From Arthrobacter globiformis (GTDB lineage: Bacteria; Actinomycetota; Actinomycetes; Actinomycetales; Micrococcaceae), in the NCBI RefSeq assembly GCF_030817195.1, contig NZ_JAUSYZ010000002.1, positions 215,602 through 279,601 on the forward strand: a stretch of 64,000 nucleotides of DNA, read 5' to 3'. A program made the position numbers and the translations under genes. Shown in pieces: positions 25,739 to 34,256 of the stretch (position 1 is its first letter; the number at the start of each line of letters is the position of its first letter). The notes under the pieces were generated by a model, which had not been told where the DNA came from, made no database searches, and was given only the letters and a program-made list of their open reading frames with translations.

Positions 25739-27337
25739 ATGCCAGTACGAGAGCTTCAACCGGTACTTGAGGCACGAAGCATCCGAAAGTCCTTCAACGG
25801 CGTCCATGCGCTCAAGGACGCCTCCCTGAAACTGTATCCGGGCGAAGTGCACGGACTGAACGGCGAGAACGGGGCCGGGAAATCCACGCTGATCAAGATC
25901 ATCACCGGGTTTCACCAGCCCGACGGCGGGCAACTGCTGCTCAATGGCGACCAGGTTTCTTTCTCCAAGCCCCGTGATTCCCAGAACGCCGGGATCAGCA
26001 CCGTCTACCAGGAAGTGAACCTGATCCCCGAACGCACCGTGGCAGAGAACATTTTTCTGGGCCGCGAGCCCCGCCGCGGAATGCTCCTGGACCGCCGCAG
26101 CACCCTGGAACAGGCGGCGGACATTCTGCGGCGCTATGACCTGAGGATCGACCCCAGGGCGAAGCTATCAACGCTGGGTCTGGGTATCCAGCAGATGATC
26201 GCCATTGTGCGGGCCGTTGCGGTCAACGCCAAGGTCGTGATCCTGGACGAACCGACGTCGGCGCTGAACGGGACCGAGACCGAGATCCTTTTCAGCATGA
26301 TTCGCACCCTGCGCGCGGAAGGTGCGGCGATACTCTTCGTCAGCCACAGGATGTCCGAACTTTATGACCTCTGCGACCGGTTCACGGTGCTGCGCGACGG
26401 ACGGTTCATCGCTGAGTCATCTCCCTCCCGCATGCCCCGCACTGAGCTGATTAACGCGATGCTTGGCGGGGTGAAACTGGATGAGCAGAGACGGGACCGG
26501 CATGAGGCCAAGGCCCGCACTGAGCGGCTCGCCCAGGCGCCTGTCGCACTCTCGGTGAGGAACCTGCACTGGAGCACCCGCGTCCAGGATGTCTCCTTTG
26601 ACATCCACGAAGGAGAAATCCTCGGACTGCTCGGTTTGCTCGGGTCAGGCCGCACTGAGACCTGCAAGGCCATCTTCGGAGCAGCAAGGGCCGAAAAAGG
26701 TGAAGTGCTGGTCCACGGCCGGCCCCTCACGAAGGCAACCCCCGCCAGAGCGCTGCAGGCAGGAATCGCGTACCTGTCTGAAGACCGCAAGACCGAAGGC
26801 ATTTTTCCCGGACTCAGCGTCAAAGAGAACATGACCGCCGCCATGCTCCGGCGGATCAGCCCCTTTGGATTCGTCCGCGCCGCAGAACAGGACAACACCC
26901 TCCGGAAATACTCCGCCGAGCTCAAAATCAAGGCGGCCGACCCTGACCAGGCTGCCTCGGAACTCTCCGGCGGAAACCAGCAAAAGGTCCTGCTGGCCCG
27001 CTGGCTCTCACTGGCCCCCAAAGTGGTCTTGCTGGACGATCCGACGCGCGGTATCGATGTCGGCGCCAAGGCAGAAGTACACAGGGTCATCCGGGCACTG
27101 GCTGACGACGGCATCGCGGTCCTGCTGACCTCCAGTGAAACAGAGGAGCTCCTCGCGCTCTCTGACCGCATGATCGTCCTCAGCGAAGGACATGTGACCG
27201 GCCAGGTGCATCCGCACGACGTCGAGTACGAAGACCTTCTGTCCCTGATGTCCGGACAAAACGCCGACGTAGGCAACCCGTCCGGGCCCGGGACAGCCGA
27301 CGACAAAAACTCCGCAGCCATTGGAGGGAAACCATGA
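25739..27337 (+). CDS. Sugar ABC transporter ATP-binding protein (two NBDs)
   Basis: The 532-residue protein is an RbsA/YtfR-type fused duplicate ATPase. Domain 1 has Walker A GENGAGKST (about 42-50) and Walker B VVILDEPTSALN. Domain 2 has the usual degenerate Walker A (GLLGSGRTE) with signature LSGGNQQKVLLARW and Walker B VVLLDDPTRGIDVGAK. The second Walker B has Asp-Asp where Asp-Glu is usual. It energises import of the sugar delivered by the lipoprotein. It overlaps the first permease by ATGA. Confidence 0.94.
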   Translation: MPVRELQPVLEARSIRKSFNGVHALKDASLKLYPGEVHGLNGENGAGKSTLIKIITGFHQPDGGQLLLNGDQVSFSKPRDSQNAGISTVYQEVNLIPERTVAENIFLGREPRRGMLLDRRSTLEQAADILRRYDLRIDPRAKLSTLGLGIQQMIAIVRAVAVNAKVVILDEPTSALNGTETEILFSMIRTLRAEGAAILFVSHRMSELYDLCDRFTVLRDGRFIAESSPSRMPRTELINAMLGGVKLDEQRRDRHEAKARTERLAQAPVALSVRNLHWSTRVQDVSFDIHEGEILGLLGLLGSGRTETCKAIFGAARAEKGEVLVHGRPLTKATPARALQAGIAYLSEDRKTEGIFPGLSVKENMTAAMLRRISPFGFVRAAEQDNTLRKYSAELKIKAADPDQAASELSGGNQQKVLLARWLSLAPKVVLLDDPTRGIDVGAKAEVHRVIRALADDGIAVLLTSSETEELLALSDRMIVLSEGHVTGQVHPHDVEYEDLLSLMSGQNADVGNPSGPGTADDKNSAAIGGKP

Positions 27338-28326
27338 CAGCCCAGACCCAGGCGCCGGTCCCGGCTGCCGCACGCGAAACACGTCCGGGGACGGCCCAAG
27401 CCCTCGCCTGGTCCCGCAGGAACACCGTTTATGTAGCCCTTGCAGCCCTCATGGCGTTCAACCTGATAGCGACCAGCGGCTTCGCCAACGTGTGGACGAT
27501 CCAAAATCTCCTGTTCACCGCCGCACCGATCATCCTGATCGCGGTTGGACAGACCTTGGCCATCGGTACCGGCGGAATAGACCTTTCCGTCGGATCCGTC
27601 ATGGCACTCGCCTCCGCGGTCATCGCCCAGTACCTGGGCTACGGGGAGCCGGCGGCGCTGCTCGCCGCGGTCGCCGCCGCGGGCCTCATCGGCGCCATCA
27701 ACGGCTCCCTGATCACCTTTCTGCGCATCAATCCCCTGATCACCGGCCTGGGGCTGCTCGTGGCAGTCCGTGGCCTCGCCCAGGCGCTGACCGGAGGCGC
27801 ACGCAGCGACCTGCCCTTTGAAGGCTTCTTCAGCTGGCTCGGAACCGCATCCGTCGCCGGCATCCCGGTAGTGGCGCTGGCCGCCGGCGGCATCGCCGTC
27901 GCCGTAGCGGTTGCCATCCGCCGCACCGCCTTTGGCCGCTATGCCCTGTTTGCCGGTTCCAACCGCACGGCAGCCTTTCTCGCCGGAACCCCGCGGCTCA
28001 GCACCCTGATGACGATCTACATCCTCAGTGCCGTGCTGGCCGGAATTGCCGGCGTGATGGTTTCGGACCGTATCGGCGCCTCGGACCCGAGCTTCATCGG
28101 CGTCAACTTCGAACTCACAGCCATCGCCGCTGTCGTGATCGGAGGCACACCCCTGGCCGGCGGAAAAATCTCCATACCCGGCGCGGTCGCGGCCGCAGTG
28201 TTCCTCCAGCTGATTGATACCACCTTCGTCATGCACGACCTCAACTTCGCCTTCGCCCAGATCCTCAAGGCGATTCTCATCGTCGCAGCGCTGTATCTGC
28301 AGCGTTCAGCTAAGGAGTCACGATGA
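27334..28326 (+). CDS. Sugar ABC transporter permease 1
   Basis: The 330-residue membrane protein is of the RbsC/YtfT family, with about eight to ten hydrophobic segments. The family loop GGIDLSVGSVMALAS appears near residue 85, with NGSLITFLRINPLITGLG and VVIGGTPLAGGKIS further on. It forms half of the membrane channel with permease 2. It overlaps the ATPase and permease 2 genes by four bases each. Confidence 0.93.
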   Translation: MTAQTQAPVPAAARETRPGTAQALAWSRRNTVYVALAALMAFNLIATSGFANVWTIQNLLFTAAPIILIAVGQTLAIGTGGIDLSVGSVMALASAVIAQYLGYGEPAALLAAVAAAGLIGAINGSLITFLRINPLITGLGLLVAVRGLAQALTGGARSDLPFEGFFSWLGTASVAGIPVVALAAGGIAVAVAVAIRRTAFGRYALFAGSNRTAAFLAGTPRLSTLMTIYILSAVLAGIAGVMVSDRIGASDPSFIGVNFELTAIAAVVIGGTPLAGGKISIPGAVAAAVFLQLIDTTFVMHDLNFAFAQILKAILIVAALYLQRSAKESR

Positions 28327-29309
28327 CCGCCACGGCATCCATCACCCCCGCCGGCACCGGCGTCCGGCCACGAAACCGGATCTTGGAACTGGCACAGTCC
28401 TACGGCGCGGCGGCGGTGCTACTGCTCATCTGCGCCATTACCGCTGTCTTCTCCCCGGCCTTCGCGTCCACCGGAAACCTCAGCGCCATCATCACAGCCG
28501 CGTGCTTCATGGGACTCATCACCGTGGGTCAAAGCTTCGTCCTGATTTCCGGCGGAATCGACCTGTCCGTCGGATCAATGGTCGGCCTGGGTACGGTGCT
28601 CGCCGCCATCGCCGCCCCCGCAGGCTTGCTCCCCGCGCTGCTGGCCCCGGTTATCGCCGGAGCCCTCGTAGGCCTGGTCAACGGGCTCCTGATCGGCAAG
28701 GCACGGATGGCACCATTCATTGTCACCCTCTCGGCCCTGCTCGCCGTCAAGGGGCTGGCCGTCGCACTGGCAGCCTCCAGCCTCACCATCGACCCGGCAT
28801 CATCGTTCAACACCATCGCCAACGGCTCAGTCCTGGGCATCAACAACCTGATCTGGATCCTCATCCTGGCCTTCGCCGCGGCCGGCATCGTCCTGAACCG
28901 GACACGCTTCGGCTCCACGATATTCGCCCTTGGCGGCAACGAAGAAGCAGCGAAGATGCTGGGCGTGGATGTCGCGCGGGTCAAAACCCTGGTCTACGTC
29001 ATCAGCGGCTCCCTCGCGGGACTGGCGGGAGCACTGCTCGCTTCACGGCTGTCAGCAGGGGTGGCCACGCTGGGGGCCGGCTACGAACTCCGGTCCATCG
29101 CCGCTGCCGTCATCGGCGGAGTGCTGCTCACCGGCGGCGTCGGAACGATGCTCGGCGCCCTCTGCGGCGTGCTCCTGCTCTCCGTCATCGACAACGTCAT
29201 TAACCAGATCGGCACGCTCAACGCCTACTACCAGGACAGCATCACGGGCTTGTTCCTGGTCCTCGCCGTCGTCGTCCAGAGCACTCTCACCCGAAAACGC
29301 CGTTCCTGA
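28323..29309 (+). CDS. Sugar ABC transporter permease 2
   Basis: The 328-residue second permease of the importer (YjfF/RbsC-like) has GGIDLSVGSMVGLGTV, NGLLIGKARMAPFIVTLSAL and AAVIGGVLLTGGVG. Two different permeases, a lipoprotein and a fused ATPase form the YtfQRT-YjfF layout. The gene is last in the importer operon, and an SDR gene follows after 84 bases with its own ribosome binding site. Confidence 0.93.
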   Translation: MTATASITPAGTGVRPRNRILELAQSYGAAAVLLLICAITAVFSPAFASTGNLSAIITAACFMGLITVGQSFVLISGGIDLSVGSMVGLGTVLAAIAAPAGLLPALLAPVIAGALVGLVNGLLIGKARMAPFIVTLSALLAVKGLAVALAASSLTIDPASSFNTIANGSVLGINNLIWILILAFAAAGIVLNRTRFGSTIFALGGNEEAAKMLGVDVARVKTLVYVISGSLAGLAGALLASRLSAGVATLGAGYELRSIAAAVIGGVLLTGGVGTMLGALCGVLLLSVIDNVINQIGTLNAYYQDSITGLFLVLAVVVQSTLTRKRRS

Positions 29310-29393
29310 ACCCGCCCGGCCCGGCGCCACTCCCGAACTAAGCACCCGTCAAAACAAGCCAATCTAAACCACACCAGTAGAAGGAGAACCCTC

Positions 29394-30173
29394 ATGGGAA
29401 CGCTTGAGAACAAGATTGCCATTATCACCGGAGCCGCTTCCGGCATGGGCAAGGCCATGGCCCTGGGGTATGCCCGCGAAGGCGCCCACGTCGTGATCGC
29501 CGATCTAAACCTCGAGGGCGCCAATGCCGTAGCCGAAGAAATCAAACAGGCCGGCGGTTCAGCATCCGCCAAAGCCCTGAACGTGGCCAACCCGGAGGAA
29601 TCCAAAGCCCTGGTCGAAGACGTTGTCAAAGAACACGGCCACCTAGACATCCTCGTCAACAACGCCGGCATCGGCCTGATCAAATCCGTCCAAGAAACCA
29701 CTCCGCAGGAATGGGACCGGATCTTCAACGTCAACGTCAAGGGCCTCTTCTTCCTGACCCAGGCCGCCTGTGAACCGATGCGCAAACAGCGCAGCGGAAA
29801 AATCATCAGCATGGCCTCCATCGCCGGCCGCCGCGGCGAAGCCCTCGTCTCTGCCTACTGTGCCTCGAAGGCAACCGTCATCTCCATCACCCAGTCTGTG
29901 GCGATGGCCATGGCCCCCTACGGGGTGAACGTCAATGCCATGGCCCCGGGCATCGTCGATACCCCGTACTGGAAAGAAGTGGACAAGCAGTTCGGCGAAA
30001 TCACCGGCAAGGCCGAAGGGGAGACATTCCAGGATGCAGCGCACGGCATCCCGCTCGGACGCACGTCCGTGGCCGACGATGTCGTACCCCTGGCCATCTT
30101 CCTGGCAAGTGCCGGCTCGGACTACATCACCGGCCAGACATACAACGTCGAAGGCGGCATGGTCATGAGCTAG
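29394..30173 (+). CDS. SDR oxidoreductase, polyol or aldose dehydrogenase type
   Basis: The 259-residue classical SDR has TGAASGMGKAMALGYAREG for the cofactor, NNAGIG, the catalytic Ser in SMASIAGRRG and YCASK for Tyr and Lys. The sequence resembles sorbitol/galactitol dehydrogenases and aldose 1-dehydrogenases. AGAAGGAG precedes the ATG. Next to the importer, it could carry out the first oxidation of the imported sugar. Confidence 0.9.
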   Translation: MGTLENKIAIITGAASGMGKAMALGYAREGAHVVIADLNLEGANAVAEEIKQAGGSASAKALNVANPEESKALVEDVVKEHGHLDILVNNAGIGLIKSVQETTPQEWDRIFNVNVKGLFFLTQAACEPMRKQRSGKIISMASIAGRRGEALVSAYCASKATVISITQSVAMAMAPYGVNVNAMAPGIVDTPYWKEVDKQFGEITGKAEGETFQDAAHGIPLGRTSVADDVVPLAIFLASAGSDYITGQTYNVEGGMVMS

Positions 30174-30243
30174 CAGTTCCACCCTGCACGGCAGCCGGAC
30201 CGGCGGGCTCTCCGCCACAACTGAACGACCCGAAAGGAATAAC

Positions 30244-31725
30244 ATGCCAGCGACTCTGCTAGGGGAGAAAGCACTCCTGGGCACCACACCGTCGATGTTC
30301 ATCGGCGGTGAATGGATCACTACAGAGAACACCCGGCCAGTGGACAACCCGGCCACCGGCGAAATATTCACCGGTGTACCGGAAGCACAGACAGAACACA
30401 TCGAACTCGCCCTCAACCGCGCCCGCGCAGCGCAGACGGAATGGGCCCGCCGGCCCCTGTCCGAGCGTGCCACCGTGCTCACGGAGATAGTCCGGCAGGT
30501 GGAAGACCATGCCGAAGAGCTGGCCCGGATCGTTGTTGCCGAACAGGGCAAAACGATTACCGAGGCCCGCGGGGAGATCGGAGGCGTCAAGGCCTTCTTC
30601 GACCACGCCCTGAGCCAGAAGTACCGCACAGTAGGGGAGTTGATGGCCACGTCTTCTCCCGGACAACAGCTGGCCATCCGGGAAGAACCGGTCGGTATTG
30701 TCGCGGCCATCATTCCCTGGAACTTTCCGGCAGCGATCTTCGCCCGCAAAGTCGCGCCCGCGCTGATGGCCGGCAACGCCATTGTGGTCAAGCCCAGCGA
30801 AGTCACACCCCTGTCCGCCCTGGCGATGGCTAAAATCTGCCAGCTCGCCGGCGTCCCGGACGGGCTGGTCAGCGTCGTTACCGGGCCCGGCCGTGTCATC
30901 GGCAAAGCCCTCGTCGAACATCCTCTGACCAACATGGTCACAGTGACAGGTTCGACACGCGCCGGCCGGGAAATATTGGCCCAGGCGTCAGAGAAAATCA
31001 TCCCGGTCTCGCTCGAGCTCGGCGGAAAGGCCCCGGTCATCGTCTTTGATGACGCCAACCTCGAGCTCGCTGTGCAGCAGGCCTTTGAAGCACGGTTCTG
31101 GAACTGCGGCCAAGTCTGCACCTGCAACGAACGCACATATGTTCAGCGGGGCGTCTATGACGAGTTCGTCAGACGGTTTGTCGAGAAGGTCGCCGGCCTC
31201 AAGGTAGGCGACCCGACCGATGAGACGTCGCAGATGGGGCCCAAGGTGTCCGAGGCAGAACGGGACAAAGTCAGGGAGTTCGTTGAGGACGCCGTCAAGG
31301 CAGGGGCCAAAGTCGAGATCGGCGGCGGCATACCAGAGGGCATGGAAGACCAGGCAGGGTACTGGTTTGCCCCGACGGTGCTGACCAACGTCAATAACGA
31401 TATGGATATCGTCCAGCAGGAAGTGTTCGGCCCGGTCCTGCCGATCATCCCCTTCGACAGCTATGAAGAAGTCATCGAATGGGCCAACTCCACCGTGTAC
31501 GGACTTACCTCGCACGTCTACACAGAAAACATGCGCACAGCGATGAACGCCACCGACGACCTCGAATTCGGGGAAGTCTACATCAACAAAATCGGTCCCG
31601 AAGAAGTCCAGGGCTACCACACCGGCTGGAAACTCTCCGGCATGGGCGGTGACGACGGACAGCACGGGTTCGAACGCTACACCCGCCGGAAGACTGTCTA
31701 CCTCGACTACGGGCTCCAGTCGTGA
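30244..31725 (+). CDS. Aldehyde dehydrogenase, AldA-like (lactaldehyde/glycolaldehyde type)
   Basis: The 493-residue aldehyde dehydrogenase has IPWNFP (158-162), the cofactor loop VTVTGSTRAGRE, general base E258 (SLELGGKAP) and the nucleophile C292 in GQVCTCNERTYV. The C-terminal part has YINKIGPEEVQGYHTGWK. These fit E. coli AldA, which oxidises L-lactaldehyde and glycolaldehyde. An aldolase acting on a deoxy-sugar acid releases such aldehydes, so it may complete the pathway. Confidence 0.9.
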   Translation: MPATLLGEKALLGTTPSMFIGGEWITTENTRPVDNPATGEIFTGVPEAQTEHIELALNRARAAQTEWARRPLSERATVLTEIVRQVEDHAEELARIVVAEQGKTITEARGEIGGVKAFFDHALSQKYRTVGELMATSSPGQQLAIREEPVGIVAAIIPWNFPAAIFARKVAPALMAGNAIVVKPSEVTPLSALAMAKICQLAGVPDGLVSVVTGPGRVIGKALVEHPLTNMVTVTGSTRAGREILAQASEKIIPVSLELGGKAPVIVFDDANLELAVQQAFEARFWNCGQVCTCNERTYVQRGVYDEFVRRFVEKVAGLKVGDPTDETSQMGPKVSEAERDKVREFVEDAVKAGAKVEIGGGIPEGMEDQAGYWFAPTVLTNVNNDMDIVQQEVFGPVLPIIPFDSYEEVIEWANSTVYGLTSHVYTENMRTAMNATDDLEFGEVYINKIGPEEVQGYHTGWKLSGMGGDDGQHGFERYTRRKTVYLDYGLQS

Positions 31726-31869
31726 CCGGCAAGAGCGGGCACTGAATCGGAAAACTTGGGCAAAATTCTTGCATCCCGTTCTCCGTGTACCAGGGAGGGC
31801 CGGGAGACCTCTTAGCCTCCCGTCCCGCGCTGAGTGGATGAACACAAAATTGCTCATTCATCAAGTGAT
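31726..31869. other. Intergenic start of a 976-base gene-poor stretch
   Basis: No coding feature. It leads into the riboswitch-like element. The whole stretch 31726-32701 contains the riboswitch-like element, a resolvase relic and otherwise nothing recognised. Confidence 0.5.
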
Positions 31870-31998
31870 CAATAGCCTGCCGCAGGCAACGAGGCTGCAA
31901 GGGAGAACCCCAATACCGTGACCGGGGTGCTGCCCCGCAACTGGACCCGGAGCGAACAATCTTCGGCACGGCAATCAAGCCGAAGACGTCCAAACTGA
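31870..31998 (+). promoter_or_regulatory. Cobalamin (B12) riboswitch-like element, apparently orphan
   Basis: The B12-box-like segment AAGGGAGAACCCC (31899-31911), then CCGTGACCGGGGT, leads into GCTGCCCCGCAACTGGA (31928-31944), the most conserved part of cobalamin riboswitches. A later stem, TCTTCGGC with GCCGAAGA (31970-31986), is followed by CGTCC, matching the closing segment of actinobacterial members (CCGAAGAC...). An AGGAGGAGACC lies at 32031-32042 as a possible ribosome binding site, but no start codon or gene follows it. The gene it controlled (such as a cobalt or cobalamin transporter) seems lost. Confidence 0.6.
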
Positions 31999-32149
31999 AC
32001 GCCGATGACTGGGCCCTTCGTCCGGTTGTTCAGGAGGAGACCGCGTAGGGCACCAACCGGGTTACTGGTTCGGGCTTCCAATTGTCTCGGGTAGCGCGGC
32101 CGGGCCGTCCACCGTGGATAGCCCGGCCTCTCCCAAACCCTGCTGAGGG

Positions 32150-32331
32150 TGAACCCCAAGTGTTCTGAACCTGGGCGGCAGGAATGCCAGTACCGCCACC
32201 GGATTGGGAGCATGGTCTTCACAATGATGGCGGCTCTGGCACAGACGGAGGAGCCGAAGATCAAGCCGGATGATGCAACGACAGCGTCGGCAAGCGCCAT
32301 GCAGCAGACGGGGGCCTGGTGGTTTCAGTGA
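32150..32331 (+). pseudogene. Second serine resolvase relic
   Basis: One frame gives VLNLGGRNASTAT (about 32160-32198), and the neighbouring frame continues RIGSMVFTMMAALAQTE then decays. These match the segments VLNLGGGDVDTATPMGSML and FTIMAALAQME of the resolvase relic at 14648. Only the central helix region remains, with a frameshift. Confidence 0.75.
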
Positions 32332-32701
32332 CCGCCAGGATGGCTTCCTCCGCCGCGTTCGCGTGCACCGGCCGCTTTAGCGCGGACACATGGCAGCACG
32401 GCCCATGGAACCGCGCGGGCCCATGGAAGCACACAAATTTTCAGCTCCATGGGGGCGCCGTCACAGACCGGTTCCGCTCGGACTAAGCCGTCCGCCGGTC
32501 CCCGCACTTAGCCCCACAGCGACGCACCTCATAAAATGAATACCGTTCATATAATGTGAGACGCTTTGCTTACGTGCCCGGTCTTTGGATCTGCAAGACA
32601 GAGAAGACCAATATGAGAGGCCCATACGGCCTATAAAGCCTTCGTCTGCAGCAGAGCCGATACCAACAACGCGATAAAGCCAACGGACACGAAGGAAGCA
32701 G
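32332..32701. other. Gene-poor segment
   Basis: No supported gene, hairpin or promoter of note. The segment is locally AT-richer near 32530-32570, which could hold the promoter of the small gene at 32702. Confidence 0.4.
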
Positions 32702-32905
32702 ATGGAAGCCCAGCCCAGCCAGAACTGGAACGACCTGATTGATCGTCACGTAGAAATCCGGAAAAACGGCCGAGTCGTGCGGACCGGACGGGTCGAGGCC
32801 GTCACCCATGCAGCAGATGCCCTCTGGCTCGAGGGCCACGGGTCTGACCTGCGTTCGATTTTTGAAAAGGCAGAAGGTTATTCAGCCATCCCCTTCTGCG
32901 ACTAA
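32702..32905 (+). CDS. Small hypothetical protein, 67 residues
   Basis: The reading frame starts behind GAAGGAAG with good spacing. It encodes a soluble, mixed alpha/beta protein: WNDLIDRHVEIRKNGRVVRT, GRVEAVTHAADALWLEG, then a short helix and the end IPFCD. The alternating strand pattern suggests a small SH3-like barrel. No family assigned. Confidence 0.65.
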   Translation: MEAQPSQNWNDLIDRHVEIRKNGRVVRTGRVEAVTHAADALWLEGHGSDLRSIFEKAEGYSAIPFCD

Positions 32906-33039
32906 CGTGTTCCGAGATGGTGAACTTCCCGTCCGGCATGCTGAGGGCGAGTAATCCGTTGAACTTTTCCTCAGTCAGGCCCGCGAACTTCACCAAGCTT
33001 CACATGGGTTTTACATCAGTGACCTTTGCACACGCTTCC

Positions 33040-33312
33040 GGAGGGGTTCATGCTCGGCAGCTGACTGCGACGCTGCTGGGGGACCGTCGCGAGGGCTTCC
33101 TTACGGTTCTGCAGCGGGGGCGTGACCGGAGGCAGATCCGGCAGGACGCTGACCTGGAAACGGTGGTGGACGCCTTATACGGCGCCATCTACTATCGGCT
33201 CGTGGCCACCGGGGAGGTCATTGATGGCCCTTTCCTTCGTCACCTCAATGGCCTGGCCGTCCGAAGCTGCGCCACATCGGCTTACTTCCAGAAGCTGGCC
33301 GGACAAGGGTGA
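33040..33312 (+). pseudogene. C-terminal remnant of a TetR-family regulator
   Basis: From about 33052 the translation (ARQLTATLLGDRREGFLTVL, then RGRDRRQIRQDADLETVVD, ALYGAIYYRLVATGEVID) closely matches the C-terminal ligand-binding part of the intact TetR protein at 62037-62729 (RQGFLAIL, RRDADLGVVVDAMYGAIYHRL). The DNA-binding half is absent and the sequence before it is unrelated. The next gene is the AhpD-like protein, in the same order as in the 61-62.7 kb copy. Confidence 0.85.
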
Positions 33313-33423
33313 GACGTTCGGTGGCATTTCGTTCCATTTCTTCGCCCCTGGTATCCGGCCCAAATCATAGTTGAAGCAGCGCCGGAACAGACGCTGCAGG
33401 ATTCAACAAAAGGACCGGAAGCC

Positions 33424-33903
33424 ATGACCATCATCACAACTTCGGCGCGAACAAACGTTGGCACCCAGCACCCGGAGCTCTACAGCACACTTGCCAGCAT
33501 GGCCGAAGCGTCGGACCAGGCCGCACTCGCCGAGGGCATCTCCCCGCTCCTGCTCGAACTCGTCAAGATCCGGGTGTCCCAGATCAATGGCTGCGCCTAT
33601 TGCCTGCGGATCCACACGGCCGACTCCCTGGCCAAAGGCGAAACCCCTGAGCGCCTGGCAGTCCTGCCGGCATGGCGGGAAACACAGTACTTCGACGCGC
33701 AAGAAGGCGCAGCCCTGGGACTGGCTGAATATATCACCGGGATCAAGGATTCCCATGCCCACGCCGGCCTCTATGAAGCCGCCGCCGAGCAGCTGACCCC
33801 GGGGCAGCTGTCAGCCCTCATCTGGGTGGCCATCTCCATCAATTCGTTCAACCGGGTTGCCATCAGCAGCTCCTACAAGGTGGCGCCCGGCAGGCAGCGC
33901 TAA
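33424..33903 (+). CDS. Carboxymuconolactone decarboxylase/AhpD-like protein
   Basis: The 159-residue protein of the CMD/AhpD superfamily has the redox pair C57 and C60 followed by H64 in NGCAYCLRIHTAD, the AhpD signature. Such proteins reduce peroxides or act as alkylhydroperoxidase-like oxidoreductases. The frame is intact and the length typical. It lies after the TetR remnant. A close paralogue, damaged near its C-terminus, lies at 61399-61904. Confidence 0.9.
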   Translation: MTIITTSARTNVGTQHPELYSTLASMAEASDQAALAEGISPLLLELVKIRVSQINGCAYCLRIHTADSLAKGETPERLAVLPAWRETQYFDAQEGAALGLAEYITGIKDSHAHAGLYEAAAEQLTPGQLSALIWVAISINSFNRVAISSSYKVAPGRQR

Positions 33904-34256
33904 GCCGGCGCTACGTCGGCTGCCAGTGATCGGCGCCGGCGCCGGTTCCTGCGCAACCCCTAACCATGACTGGTCAGCCCTCGTCCTGAGAAATTCAGCT
34001 GGCGGGAGGCAGGACCTCACAATAAGTCCGTGCACGGTTGTACTTATTGAGTGCCCGAAGGAGGTTGCATACCCAAATCCTCGTGTAGGGCAACCCAGAG
34101 GCCAGGTTCCGTTGGTGATACTCGCAAGCCTTCCGGCTGCGCGCACGCCACCGATATACGCCTCCCTTTCAACGAAGTCATCGGGCCGGGATTCTACATA
34201 TCGTCCTAGTCCTGTCACATAAAGCGGCCCCGCTAGCGGCCAAAAGGAGAAGCATC
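33904..34256. other. Intergenic, 353 bases, nothing recognised
   Basis: No frame here carries a family signature. The last 25 bases hold a ribosome binding site (AAAAGGAG) for the flavoprotein gene at 34257. Confidence 0.5.

Noticed and set aside
26362..28236. A 624-codon minus-strand open frame opposite the ABC transporter genes
   Set aside because: Antisense shadow with Ser/Arg/Gly-rich sequence. The plus strand has overlapping ATPase and permease genes with complete motifs.
29643..31136. A 497-codon minus-strand open frame opposite SDR and aldehyde dehydrogenase genes
   Set aside because: Shadow frame crossing two real genes, with no start signal.
31745..32040. tRNA or small RNA gene downstream of the AldA-like gene
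   Set aside because: No cloverleaf with TTCRA and acceptor arm. The conserved core instead fits a cobalamin riboswitch.
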